Assembly (NCBI GenBank): GCA_964019415.1
Contig: OZ025874.1
Location: 8,990,409 to 9,054,408 of the forward strand
Length of the DNA stretch: 64,000 nucleotides
Source: Ianthella basta
Lineage: Eukaryota > Porifera > Demospongiae > Verongiida > Ianthellidae
Reading direction: 5' to 3'
Shown here: positions 9,838 to 20,862 of the stretch, piece by piece
Position numbering within the stretch: position 1 is the stretch's first letter
Layout: every line of letters starts with the position of its first letter
Program-made: the position numbers and the translations under genes
The notes under the pieces: generated by a model
The model's input: only the letters and a program-made list of their open reading frames with translations
The model's database searches: none
Told to the model about the DNA's origin: nothing

Positions 9838-11070
9838 GCAAGATCTCAACCACTATTCTGTAATACAAATTGAATTATTTCTTAATTATATGATGTACTA
9901 TCAACAGGACTGGATTGTTTAACACTACAACTTTTTCAACAAATCTTAGTGTGTTGCAGAGTACTGTATAAGTAAGTATGCATTCTCTATCACTTTTCGG
10001 GAATCTTGAAAATTTTACAAACCTTTTTGATTCCACGATTGCTGGGTCAAAGGCAAAGGAACCATGCATTATTAAAGATGTGCCCTCCCTCCCAGCTAGT
10101 TTGTGGGGTAAGGTCCATTAGACATGAAGCATTTGGGTTCAAAGCACACATTTTCACTGTAACTAGTCAGAGAGACAGGACAGCATTAGGCAATTTATGC
10201 ACAAAATGTTCTAGTGTTGTATTTTCAATGGCCTGTAAATATAGCCATAATACTATTACGTATACAGCAAGCAAATATGTAATCCAAGAAGGTATCCCCA
10301 CTAATGGTTTATAAGTAGCTGTGTATGTCTTACTTGAATATCCAGTGAGGATGCTCCCCTTTGTATGCACCTGTGGTATCAGTAGCCTTCTAGCTCATGT
10401 GGTGAAATTACTAATGCATGCATGTTATAATGAAGCGATAGTCAACAAGACAAACATGAAGTACCAGACCACCACCATCCCTTTCCTCTCCTGGCTGTAT
10501 CTCACAAATGGGGGGAGTGAGAAAGCATGTATTCTACCTCAATACTTCACCACTTTAATTTGTACAGGCTGTAATTTTTGTGGGTTAGAGGCGACACTAC
10601 CTAGTTTAGTAAATTTAATGTCAATTTCCCAGGCTTGTGGCTTGGCTACAAACCCCCAATAACATTTTCAAACTTGAAATACTTGTTTTGCTTTCTCTCT
10701 TGGTCTATATATAAATCCAGCTTTGTAACTGATGAAGACGTTCACAGATGAAACATCTTATTACCATTGTTCCTTATCACTGTGTCAAAGCTCATCAACT
10801 CTCATGTTCGTACAAATCCTACATTAGTTATGCCCCTTCATAATTGTACACTGCATATGGCCACAGTTGTTACTGGACAAGCTGTAGCTACGTATGCGCT
10901 ATCTACTATGAAATTAATTGTAAATAGAAACAATAATTCATGTCTTGATCCATAGTTAGCTTGACAGGAAGTGATCTTGATTTGTCTGGTCTAGGCAAAG
11001 AAGCCATGCATAATAGCATAATATTATACAGTGATTCTTAACCAACGTAACAGTTCAATAGGAGACAAGT
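9838..11070. other. Intergenic spacer
   Basis: AT-rich, no gene recognised. Short frames at 10006-10662 lack features. A hammerhead-like CTGATGA ... GAAAC pair lies at about 10728-10755, but stem II does not pair. Confidence 0.5.
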
Positions 11071-12045
11071 ATGAACAACACTACCCTGCCTCAGCTGGAG
11101 AGTGCTGCCTCCTTGGACAGTCCTGGCTTTATGGCCTATGCCATCTTGATGGTTGTGATCACACTTGTACCTGGAGTGATGTGTGGATTTACTTTGATTG
11201 CACTTGCGATGGACAAATCCACAGCCCAACTACTGCGTCTCTTCCTCATGAACCTTCTGCTCGCTGGCCTGGTAACTGCAGTTGGTGCAGTCTTCCTGTT
11301 AACAACATCTGCTGTCCTTGTAGTTGCAAATTCTGGACACCTCAGACTTCCTCTGTACCTCTGCAGAGTGTACTTGTGGACATTCACAGTAGGAGCATCA
11401 GCAAGGCTGTTGAACTTGGCAGCATTCTCCCTTTCTGTCCTGACAGTTGTGAGGTTTGGGAAGAAGACCATCAGCAAGTGCTATGTTACAGCCATCATTG
11501 CCATCCTCTGGAGTGTTCCAGTTGCTTTAAGTCTCTACATTCTGCTCCCTTATGTGTTTGAAGTACAGTTTGTTGATGGTGTTGCCTGTTTCCCTGACAG
11601 CAACAATGTCATCTCTTCTCAGGCTGCATACATTTTCTTTTCCCTTTGGGTCATCTTAGGAGGGTTCATACCAATGACTATCAGTATTACTGTACCCATT
11701 ATCTGTATTTGCTACATAAAGCACACCGTCACAGATCAGGTTCAGTACTGGAAAGGAATGGCTAAGTTCTCCCTCTTCCTTCTGCTGGGGAACACCATTA
11801 ACATTGTGGGGCAGGTAATCCCAGGACTGCTGACATGGTACTACACAGCAGCACCCGGAGTGTATCTTGCTTACAGCTTTCCTGCTGTCTCCCTCTTTCC
11901 CACTCCCATCATCATCATTGCCTACCTGAAGCCAGTTCAAGAGCAGGTCAAAAAGCTGTTCACTTGTAGCAAGGTGATGAAAGCAACAAAAGAACTTAAG
12001 GGGACCAGGAATACCTCTGAGACTGGAGAAGGTGACAAGGCCTGA
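11071..12045 (+). CDS. Orphan rhodopsin-like GPCR, paralog 4 (intact)
   Basis: Intact 324-aa single-exon receptor with the same N-terminal phrase as paralogs 1 and 3 (SAASLDSPGFMAYAIL). Seven hydrophobic segments follow in family spacing. A Cys lies at the TM3 start (LYLCRVYLW) and one in loop 2 (GVACFPD). VRFGKK sits at the cytoplasmic end of TM3, TPIIIIAY in TM7, then a basic helix 8. The C-terminal tail is almost identical to that of paralog 2 (RNTSETGE) although the middle has diverged, which points to recent exchange between copies. The ligand is unknown. Confidence 0.85.
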   Translation: MNNTTLPQLESAASLDSPGFMAYAILMVVITLVPGVMCGFTLIALAMDKSTAQLLRLFLMNLLLAGLVTAVGAVFLLTTSAVLVVANSGHLRLPLYLCRVYLWTFTVGASARLLNLAAFSLSVLTVVRFGKKTISKCYVTAIIAILWSVPVALSLYILLPYVFEVQFVDGVACFPDSNNVISSQAAYIFFSLWVILGGFIPMTISITVPIICICYIKHTVTDQVQYWKGMAKFSLFLLLGNTINIVGQVIPGLLTWYYTAAPGVYLAYSFPAVSLFPTPIIIIAYLKPVQEQVKKLFTCSKVMKATKELKGTRNTSETGEGDKA

Positions 12046-13423
12046 TATAGTGCTGGACACTCTAGCCATCAGTATATGTACATACATGCTACGTATACTG
12101 TAATTAAAAGCTCAGACTCAATACAGTGCAAGTAACAATATATTGCAGTAATTATTACAGTGCAAGTTGCAAAATACAAGGGTATTGAGTGCCATTTCTT
12201 TGTCCCTATAGCAGCTGAGACTTTGGGGGCAATGGAGCCAGAGGTAGGCCACTTATTTAGAGACCTCGGACGGCGGATCTTCTGCCAAGTGTGCTCAATT
12301 GGCGAAGAAGAAGTGAGGAAGACTCATGGCCACTCTATCACAAGCGTTTCCGGTGATTGCGCAATATCCCCGTTGCGATTGCAATAAAAAGAACTTCACC
12401 CGCCACCTTAAACGAGGCAACTAATTGTGATGGATTATCGCTGCGCGCTTGTGTACGTGTATATATGCATTTGCGAACGAACCGCGGCGACTCTTCGGAA
12501 TGGACTGTGTTGCTGGCAGATCTTGTCGCTGGCGTTTCTGTTACGAGCGAATGGCTATTTGGCTGCCAAGTAGTTTGTAATGCGTGCGATCATTTCGGGA
12601 CCGTCAGCCATTTTATTGCGTGGCAAAAGGGAATATATGGTAAGACGTACGGCCGATATATTATTGGGGCGAGCCTGAGCGAGCCCCTTCCTTTACGAGT
12701 AGCACGGTGGCTCAGTCTGTCTGGTACGTAGGTCCGTTTGGGCCACGGACGGAAGTTTTCGCGTAATATTTTGGTCGGGGTGTGGGGAATATTTTCGCCA
12801 GGGGCCTTCGACGCGCAGGAGGTGTACATATAGGTCTATTTCGAATTCCAATGCCATTTATACCAGCCATTTTGCATCTTTGCATATTATTATACCTGTA
12901 CTGGGGCCCACTGCGTAGAGACAATACAATGTGAGTCGACCCTGCCTATTTACGCACGGCATGCTATAGCTATGGATGGCACCACGGGCAATTGTACGGA
13001 CCGTAGACTGTCAGACTCGCCCAACGACAGACAGGACGGCCTGCGCAGGAGGAGAGAGAGAGAGAACAGGCCCGGCGTGCCTCAGAAACGCCAGAACAGA
13101 GGGAAGAACGGTGCCGAGTGCGGAGAAAGCGTGACAGGGCCAGGCGGAGGCAGAGCAAGGACGTCGCGAGAATGTCTCCTTAGGCCAGCGTGCAGTGGAA
13201 TACAATGTACGAGGGCGGCTGCACAGGAGGGAAGAGAACCAGGCAAAAGAGGAAGGCCGCCAAGCTGACCCAGTTAGCAGAAGCAAGAGTGCACAGAAGA
13301 GACAGCACAAGAGAACGGAAGAGAATGATTTTGCTTACTGTTTAATGCATGCATCACTGAAACAGTCACTGCGTGGCCCTTCTCAGGCTCGCCCGACAAT
13401 GCTTTGCATTCACTAGTATACAT
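12046..13423. other. Repeat-rich intergenic segment, GC-richer than its surroundings
   Basis: No complete gene is recognised. A 32-codon frame at 12326-12424 ends in a Cys-x-Cys ... His motif (CDCNKKNFTRHLKRGN) and could be an exon or element remnant. A 22-bp near-palindrome at about 12664-12686 (GGGGCGAGCCTGAGCG...) recurs in opposite orientation near 13590-13612. Arg-rich frames at 12972-13416 overlap in two frames and look like low-complexity sequence. Confidence 0.4.
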
Positions 13424-13545
13424 TTTGACACTGTTACATTCAATTATATTATAGTGTTACATTCAATTATATTATAGTGCTGCATGGGGCTGACACCCTA
13501 GTGTTTGTATTATACAACACGGTGCACTTAAATAATAATATATCA
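13424..13545 (+). mobile_element. LINE 3' end, short copy
   Basis: Matches the 3' end of the LINE at 14230-15502 from TTTGACACTGTTACATTC through CACGGTGCACTTAA, then ends in an AATAATAAT-like tail. It carries an extra ~28-bp internal tandem duplication (13438-13465). It is either a heavily 5'-truncated insertion or a SINE that borrowed this tail. Confidence 0.75.
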
Positions 13546-14229
13546 TATATATATACACAGAGACAACGGCGCGTACAACTCGTCAGTGTGGGGCTCGCTC
13601 AGGCTCGCCCCACACTAAAATAAAATGGCCGTCAGCCGCGAACGAAAAACCGGAAATAGAAGGATATCTCTTCAAGAAGTGCAAGACGGGGCGATTTCAA
13701 CCCGTGGAGGACACTCGCGGAGCCCCACTTTATGATCCCCGAGAGTTTAGTGGCGTTCTATGCTGTAGTTTTTGCTCGAATCGCGAACGAACTGAATCTA
13801 TATGTTCAATTCAATTCAATTATTATTAACGTGCACCATGCCACATGGCGGCACTAGGACTCATTGTGGTTCAATGTAGCACACACAAACATAAGAAACA
13901 TCATGTAAATAGTCAGTTGATGAGTTAATCCGGACATGTGCCATAGCTAACAGGAAAAAGTGCTGTATCATTGTGACTACATCAGGAGCGGGCAAGAGAT
14001 GAGTACAACACGTAGAGTCTCAATTAAAACTTGCCAAACCGAGCATACCACATTGACATAATAGTAGACAAAATGTTATAGTTTCTGCAAGCAAGGGACA
14101 ATAGGTGAGCTGTGCCTATGTATAAAGAGGCATGAGCAGAACGGTTGTCCGCGAAGTGCTCCCGCGAGCGGCCACCAATTGAGACCAAACCTTCCCAGAT
14201 TATGGACGCCACACCGGGTCTCGTTATAT
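13546..14229. other. Intergenic between the two LINE copies
   Basis: No gene recognised. Contains the inverted partner of the GGGGCGAGCCTGAGCG motif near 13590. Confidence 0.4.
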
Positions 14230-15467
14230 ATATGGTGTAATGAATGGTCAGTTGAAGTGAATGTGGAAAAATGCGGGGTAATGCATGTGAGAAGGACAGG
14301 TGTGAAAAGGACGGAGGAGAAGTTTGATGTTGGAGGTGCAGAGATTGCAGTGGTGCAGGAGTACAAGTATCTTGGGTGTGTGATTGATGAGCACCTGCAA
14401 GGTACGAGAATGGTGGAGGAGAGAGGAAAGGCGGGAGCAAGAGCACTAAGTGACTGGCTCAGAAGGTGCAGGGCCACTGTGGGAGAAGTGAGAGGAACTA
14501 CCTTTGTGAGGCTGATGGAATCTCTTGTTGAATCTGTGCTATTGTATGGGGCAGAGGTATGGGGTGGTGGAGCGCAACTCGGGCCAGTTGAAAATGTGCA
14601 GATGCGGGCGGCAAGAATCTTTTTAGGGGTGGGGAGACTACACCCTTTGGTCTCCCTGCAATTTGAGATGAGCATGCTACCAATGAAATGGGTGGCAATG
14701 AAGAGAAGTATTGAGTTCTGGGTACAGGTAATGAGGATGACTGATGGCAGGTTATTGAAAGTTGTGATGCTTGAAGCCATGGAAGTAGGGTGTAAAGTGC
14801 GGTGGGTGAAAGAGCTGCAACAAAGTTTGGTGAGGTTCAAATGGAAGGGGTTAGATGCTGAGGCTGTGAGTGGGTTGACATTGAAAGAAGTAAAGCAGGT
14901 GTTGAAGGACATAGCATGGAGGGAAGTGAGAGAAGTATGGAGGGAAGCAGCTAGGGAACGGCCAAAATTGGAAGTGATTGGGAGGTTAATGGATGCCGAA
15001 TGCAAGGCGCGGTGTGTGGAGATAGAGTGTAAGATGCAAAGGAGGATGATGGTGAAACTACGAGGGGGAACAGCAGAATTAAGGGTAGAAACTGGCAGAT
15101 GGTGTGGGTTAAGTAGGGGCGAACGACTTTGTAAGAACTGTGACAGTGGTGAAGTGGAACATGTCAAGCACTTTGTGTGCCAGTGTGTATTTGTGGCAGA
15201 AGAGAGGAGAGAAATGGCAAGGCTGATAAATGAGATAGTGGTGGGATGGGAGAGCATGAAGGATGATGAGAGGGTGATATGGGTACTGGAGGAGGCATGC
15301 AAAGATGGAAGAGTGCGGAAGGCACTGCAGAGGATGTGGCAGAAAAGGACAAGCTGCCCTTAAAGAACTATGCCCATTGTGATTCTTTTGACACTGTTAC
15401 ATTCAATTATATTATAGTGCTGCATGGGGCTGACACCCTAGTGTTTGTATTATACAACACGGTGCAC

Positions 15468-15502
<35 letters not shown>
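14230..15502 (+). mobile_element. 5'-truncated non-LTR retrotransposon (LINE)
   Basis: An open frame to 15363 encodes the C-terminal part of a LINE reverse transcriptase: the segment after the catalytic YADD (WCNEWSVEVNVEKCGVMHV), the thumb block (YKYLGCVIDEHL), LLYGAEVW, and a Cys-Cys-His-Cys cluster (CKNCDSGEVEHVKHFVCQC) near the end. Palm catalytic motifs and the endonuclease are missing because the copy is 5'-truncated. The 3' UTR is ~110 bp and ends in (TAA)n at 15471-15502. The long intact frame suggests a young insertion. TAA tails occur in I-clade and some other LINEs, and I cannot assign the clade. Confidence 0.85.
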
Positions 15503-15503
<1 letters not shown>

Positions 15504-15511
15504 TAGATAGA

Positions 15512-16173
15512 TAGATACCAAAGTAATAAGTGAAATTTTATGTACAGTGCACCCGCTGAGCACGATTGTGAAACCACAAGTAATGTAAAGAACTAGCCCC
15601 ACTGTATAAATGTAATTCGCTCTCAATATTGTTGCCCCAGCTCACACCCATCGAGCTGGTCTGCCGCTGCGCCTGCCCCGCCGCCCGCCAGCCAGAGCGA
15701 GAGGGAGCAGGCCCAACTTAACTGCCAGGGATATATGCGCAGGCAGGCGCAGGGAGATTGCGCACATTGTGCAGGGCAACCCACCACGCAGTGGGGCAGG
15801 TGCAGTTGAGCTTCTGAGCGTCGGTTGCACTTGCAAGTTTGCCCATGTACAACAGTTCTACTGTGCCTCCCCGGCCCCTGCTGTGTGACCAATCCTTTTG
15901 CTGCACTTTGTGGCCGACCCTTCTCCCTCTTCAAACTGTCCTGCAAGGTATCACTGCCTGCATGCTCTTCAAAGTTAGGCCAACCAAACAGGCAAGCTCA
16001 TTTATTACCAAGCAATGATACCCTCACTGTTACAACACACAACTCCAGAGCACACGCACATGCAGCATAGGGTCTGCACATTGTTTGTGCATGCATATTT
16101 GCTGTTCCTTAATTCTTTTGCCATGCACAGTTGGTAATCGTGTGTGCATCCATGTTCAATTCACCACATGCAG
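15512..16173. repeat. ~0.67-kb direct repeat, copy 2
   Basis: Second copy of the repeat at 9152-9837, same orientation, starting ~10 bp after the LINE tail at TACCAAAGTA. Not coding. Confidence 0.88.
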
Positions 16174-16440
16174 GTCCTGCATTCACATTGTAGCAATGAT
16201 TGTCAAAGTGATGCATAATACAGTAGCTATGTCACACACAAGATAAAGTATATAGCACTCATGAACTTTGTTGAGTGGTTCAGTAATGATGATTTAGTAT
16301 AGGGAGTACAAGATGTGTATTAATTAATACTATTCTAATGGCACCTTTCAAACACTGGCTACAGAAAAGCATGTCTTATGTGTTATATAGCTAATGTACA
16401 GTTACACACTGGCATACTCCTGTACTGTACTCCCATGTGA

Positions 16441-19400
16441 TCAGGCGGAGACTGTGTCCAGGTCCTCATCATCAATGTTGCACTCTTCGAGTGTTGCTGG
16501 TGGACGGAGTATGTGTATCATTGCAAACGACCCTAGAGCAGAATTATCCACCTCCATCGAATTCTCAATCTCCTCCTCTGTATCAGGGTCTTTCCTCAAA
16601 GCCTTCAGTTTATCAATGATTTTGTACTTCATGTTAACCTTCACCGCTACAAGTCCAAAGAAGTAAATCAGTGGGAGATAGACCAAGGCCAATTGAATGG
16701 ATGAATAAACTAGTGACGCACTGGTATCACATTGGAGGCTGCTGCGCTGCAGGTTAATGAGAACAATGAGAGCCAGGTCACTTATCACAAGGGCATCCAA
16801 CACGTTGAACAGCCGCCTCTTGTAAGGCTGGCAGCTGCTGTGGAGTAGCAGGTACACCAAGCATAGTGCTAGCTGCAGGCGAAAGGCCATTTGTACATTT
16901 GCGACAAATGTCAGGGCAGCAAGTTGAAGGATGCGATAGATCAATTGGAGAGCTGCAAAGAAGCGGAACCGGTCGTGATAGCATCCCTGAAATACGTGTA
17001 TGAAGTGCCACATCCAGCGTCCAGTGAACATGTCTGTGCAACAGTACCTAGTTACCCTCAGGTGGCCCAGGTAGCTCACAGGTCTGAAGCTACAAGATCT
17101 CAGCCACCAGTGGACACGAGGCAAGAGTGGGAAGGCCAGCAAGACCAGCGTGGGGAGGAGAACAAATATGGCCAAGATGACAACTGAAGGAATTAAATAG
17201 GCAAGGTGTGCGATTGAGCCATAATTTATGTTGCCTTGCCACCACACCACACTTTGTGTCTCTCCATCATATGATGCAACAGACTGTCTAACTAGGATGT
17301 AAGAGAAGGTCACAAAGAAGCGAGTAAAGCCAAGAATGACAAACGCAGCAAGAGCTCTGTCGTAAGTGGCTTTGCTTTTGGACACTTTGGCTGTCAGTTT
17401 CCTAATTCGCTTCAAGCATCTAGTCACGGGGGAACAGCAGGCGTGCTTCTCACTGCTCTTCTCCAAGATAACAAGCACAGCTACCACTGTCAGAGGGAAG
17501 AGCCCCACAGTGTACTGCAGCAGAAGTACCTGTAGGGTGGTCATCTGTGCATTTGAGGTGAGACAGTAGGGAGGGAGAAATGCTCCAAAGAAATCAAGGT
17601 TCCAGATACCATACAGAAAGCGATAAATCTTCGTAAAAGCAGCCATAGCCCCAGTGGGTGCATCCCCAATACAACTACCCACAGACCTTGAATAGTGCAG
17701 AATTTGGGCAAAGAGGAGGAATGCATTTAAGTGTCCAGAGAGCAGGTCGATGTTGAACAGCAGCACAATGGCTAGCATCACGCAGAGTGGAACCCACTCA
17801 CTCACAATCCAGATCAGCACCCCGACATAGCTGAGTGGTGTACTACAGTCTGCACACATTGGCGTCAGGTCACCAAAGTTCATGGTGATGCTGTGACCTT
17901 CCTGGCACTCTCCACAGAGTATTCCTTTGCGCTTGTTGGGCCCACATAAGAGCAACTCAAGAGCTTCCCTGGAGTTGTTGGAAGGCAATGCAGTAGGGAA
18001 TGCTGAGCAGTAGCCCTGAGGACAGGAAGCAGAGAACAGCTTGTTCCCATCACAGCTGTTGATATCGTCAGCAGGAAGGTAGCCCAACCACATGTTCGCC
18101 ATCAGCTGAGCCTGTAAAGTGCTGTCATTGCATCCACTGATGGCTAGCATGCTGCCAATGGCACACTGACATTGAGCACTGTCTTCCTCGGCTTGCATGA
18201 GGATGTAGCCAGGGGGACAGCAGAGAAGCTCTATGTCAGCCTTCAGCACTAACTCCCTGTTGTCCACTGATTGCAGGACTAACTGTGGGCGGGAAACTGA
18301 CGTCTTGTTCAAGGTGGAGTAAGCAAGGGAGCCATAAGGTAGGCCATTGAGGATGACCCTGAAGTTTGAAGTGTATTGGGAGAAAGGGTGTACGATGACG
18401 CTATAGTTGGACCCACCTCTCTGCACTTGGACAGTGAAGATTGTGTGAACAATGTTTCCCTGGCTGTCTTTCACTAGATCAAAAGGGAGCTGTTTTTCTC
18501 TTCCTGGCACAAACTGTACCTGCAAAATGGAATTCCCCTCCACCTCTTTGCCACTGGAGTTAGAGCTGGAAATGATGCTAGGTCCAGCCACTATGCCAGG
18601 AAATGTGCAAGAAACATATCCACCATCTTTTGCACAGCCCAGAAAAGCCAGATCATCTTCATTGAATCCCTGAAAACTGGTAATGGGATACGTAAAACAA
18701 CCACCAATCTCACTGGCATAGATATCTTGTCCTTCAAGCAAGGCAACATTTTCACGAAAGTCAAAATTAATGTCAGCCCAATAGAAGAATGGTAAGCTGG
18801 CGTCATCATACAACTGAATGAAGCATGACTGTTGAGTTCTTGCTGGGCCAGGGCTACTGTCTACATACACACCTCCTCCTCGTTGTAATGCATAGTTTAA
18901 CAACACAGTTACATTTGTGCGATGCTTAACTCTGATGATGCTCCTCTCATACAGTGCAATAGCACCACCATAAGTGCCAACACAGGCATAATAAACCTGG
19001 TAGCCAGACGCAATAATTTCAGAGTTTACAGCCATTACACCCTGCGATGCAAGTCCACATGAAAACGAAGTGTCATCAAATGAAATTTCCACTTCCTTCA
19101 AGTAGACAAGAGGGGGAGAATAAGAACGCTTGAAGAGTGGCCCCTTCATTTCAGCTTCACGAGCACGATGAAAGGTTCTATTGAAACTCTCCATTAGCTG
19201 CTGAGTAAGGAGAGTATGATTAATCCTGTAATCAGACTCAAATGCTCTATTTAACAATTCTGGTCCATTGGGATCTGATTGAAAAAAGCACTTTGAGACA
19301 TATACTCGTTTTGCTGTGTAATGTTGGTTTTTGTGCACAGATTCAAAGTTTTCAACAGATAGTGCCAGTCCATACTCCGCATTATTTTGATTGAATAACA

Positions 19401-20862
19401 CATCTTTAATGACTATGGTAACATCCTCAGCCTTGGTTGGGTGTCCTCCTTTCACAATAGATACACCACCTCCGACTGGATTTGAGTTGAGTATGACTTT
19501 TGTAGTGCTAAGTACAAACGTGTTCCCTGCCATTGACATGTCTTCTAGCCTCACCCCACCTCCTCCGCTGTGCCCTGGTACATGTTTGCCAAAATTTTGT
19601 GTTATACTACTGTCGATGAGGCCTACCAAATTCTGAGCTGATTCTTCGTAGAAGCCAACAAATATTCCCCCACCTGCCACAGCTAAGTTGTTAAACAGTG
19701 TCAGTTTACCTCTAGTGCCTACAGTGTTGCTACGAGATGACCCATGAAACACTGCTGCAATGGACCCTCCTTTCGCACAAGAATTTTCGAAGCCTATTGT
19801 ATTATCTTCACACGCACTCAAGATGCCAGAAAATGTCCTGCGAGTGTCAAAGTTGAGCTTGGAATGTTGTGTGTTGTTACAATCTTCAAACCGTGGCACT
19901 TCAGTTTTATCCTCCGATTCTGGTGACCGACACATCTGGTGGAGCCCCACCTTGTTAGCTACTACAACACTCACTGAGAAGGCAACCGTATTGTTGTATG
20001 CAAAATCATAAAAACCAACGAAAATGCCTCCACCTGAAAATGCTGCATTTGCCATAATCACATTTGATATCATCTCTACAATATTATGGCTGGCATTGCG
20101 CCTGAAAAATGCAGCAATCCCTCCACCTCGGCCAAGTGTGGTACCATTCCTGGTAGCCTGATTGGATAGTATGCTGCTATCAAAGATGTGGTACGTTGAT
20201 CCATCATCTGAATAATCATTGGAATTGGTACCAAAGTCTAGCAGGATGCCAGTGTCATCGCACTGACTAACCTGTACCTCAGGTCCTATTGTCACTGTAC
20301 CAGACGTGTTGTGAAATGCAAGCCCACCTCCTTGGGCCTGAGTGACAGTGGTATTGGACAAGTTGACATTGTGGCACTGGAGGAAGCTTAGCGCTGCACT
20401 GGATTGACTGGAGGCATGTGCGTCTGCTCCACCCGTGCCACCACACCCGGTGAATTGTACGCCAGTTACGGTGATATTGCTGACGTTGTAAAAAGATACG
20501 TGCGCTCTATCCAAGCACTGAACCTCTGGCTGCGAGGAAGGCGTGGAGTTTTTGCACTGCTGACCCGTCAGGGTGACGTTCGCTAGATGATTAAATGGGG
20601 TGTCTTCAAACGGGTACAAAAGAAACAGCTCGCACGCAAGCACAAACTCTGTATTGTTGCTCACGTGCAGGAAGGCGTAGTTGAGGGTCTTGCAAGGGCG
20701 TAGAGGGTCCGGATTGGTGGCGTTGAGACAAACAGTGTCGTCCGACGCATTGCTTCCTCCGACGTGTATGACTCGTCCGCGATCAGCGGCAGCTGCAGTG
20801 TGAGCGGCAAGAACGAGAGATAGAAGCAAAGACGGCAGAAGCGCCAGCAGTAGACTGTCCAT
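16441..20862 (-). CDS. Large secreted beta-helix ectodomain plus multipass membrane protein
   Basis: Intact 1473-aa single-exon protein. Residues 1-25 form a signal peptide. Residues ~30-560 are rich in Asn-Thr-Val repeats with recurring GGG(I/V) turns, many N-glycosylation sequons and a parallel beta-helix (pectin-lyase-like) look. A cysteine-rich block near 860-1000 includes GILCGECQEGHS. About eight or nine hydrophobic segments follow between ~1005 and ~1425, with the phrase FQGCYHDRFRFFAALQ between them. The cytosolic tail is acidic. From memory this architecture is a large uncharacterised family in sponges and cnidarians, and the membrane part is loosely TRP-like. It is probably a cell-surface receptor or channel-like protein. 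Start choice: first Met, directly before the signal peptide. Confidence 0.8.
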   Translation of the reverse strand: MDSLLLALLPSLLLSLVLAAHTAAAADRGRVIHVGGSNASDDTVCLNATNPDPLRPCKTLNYAFLHVSNNTEFVLACELFLLYPFEDTPFNHLANVTLTGQQCKNSTPSSQPEVQCLDRAHVSFYNVSNITVTGVQFTGCGGTGGADAHASSQSSAALSFLQCHNVNLSNTTVTQAQGGGLAFHNTSGTVTIGPEVQVSQCDDTGILLDFGTNSNDYSDDGSTYHIFDSSILSNQATRNGTTLGRGGGIAAFFRRNASHNIVEMISNVIMANAAFSGGGIFVGFYDFAYNNTVAFSVSVVVANKVGLHQMCRSPESEDKTEVPRFEDCNNTQHSKLNFDTRRTFSGILSACEDNTIGFENSCAKGGSIAAVFHGSSRSNTVGTRGKLTLFNNLAVAGGGIFVGFYEESAQNLVGLIDSSITQNFGKHVPGHSGGGGVRLEDMSMAGNTFVLSTTKVILNSNPVGGGVSIVKGGHPTKAEDVTIVIKDVLFNQNNAEYGLALSVENFESVHKNQHYTAKRVYVSKCFFQSDPNGPELLNRAFESDYRINHTLLTQQLMESFNRTFHRAREAEMKGPLFKRSYSPPLVYLKEVEISFDDTSFSCGLASQGVMAVNSEIIASGYQVYYACVGTYGGAIALYERSIIRVKHRTNVTVLLNYALQRGGGVYVDSSPGPARTQQSCFIQLYDDASLPFFYWADINFDFRENVALLEGQDIYASEIGGCFTYPITSFQGFNEDDLAFLGCAKDGGYVSCTFPGIVAGPSIISSSNSSGKEVEGNSILQVQFVPGREKQLPFDLVKDSQGNIVHTIFTVQVQRGGSNYSVIVHPFSQYTSNFRVILNGLPYGSLAYSTLNKTSVSRPQLVLQSVDNRELVLKADIELLCCPPGYILMQAEEDSAQCQCAIGSMLAISGCNDSTLQAQLMANMWLGYLPADDINSCDGNKLFSASCPQGYCSAFPTALPSNNSREALELLLCGPNKRKGILCGECQEGHSITMNFGDLTPMCADCSTPLSYVGVLIWIVSEWVPLCVMLAIVLLFNIDLLSGHLNAFLLFAQILHYSRSVGSCIGDAPTGAMAAFTKIYRFLYGIWNLDFFGAFLPPYCLTSNAQMTTLQVLLLQYTVGLFPLTVVAVLVILEKSSEKHACCSPVTRCLKRIRKLTAKVSKSKATYDRALAAFVILGFTRFFVTFSYILVRQSVASYDGETQSVVWWQGNINYGSIAHLAYLIPSVVILAIFVLLPTLVLLAFPLLPRVHWWLRSCSFRPVSYLGHLRVTRYCCTDMFTGRWMWHFIHVFQGCYHDRFRFFAALQLIYRILQLAALTFVANVQMAFRLQLALCLVYLLLHSSCQPYKRRLFNVLDALVISDLALIVLINLQRSSLQCDTSASLVYSSIQLALVYLPLIYFFGLVAVKVNMKYKIIDKLKALRKDPDTEEEIENSMEVDNSALGSFAMIHILRPPATLEECNIDDEDLDTVSA

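Noticed and set aside
10728-10755. CTGATGA ... GAAAC as a working hammerhead
   Set aside because: The bases between the cores do not form stem II, so at most a decayed relic.
12700-12760. Possible tRNA-derived SINE head (GTGGCTCAGTCTGTCTGG resembles box A)
   Set aside because: No box B and no cloverleaf could be drawn.
14076-15302. 408-aa minus-strand frame
   Set aside because: Antisense shadow of the LINE reverse-transcriptase frame; Ser/Thr/His-rich composition without features.
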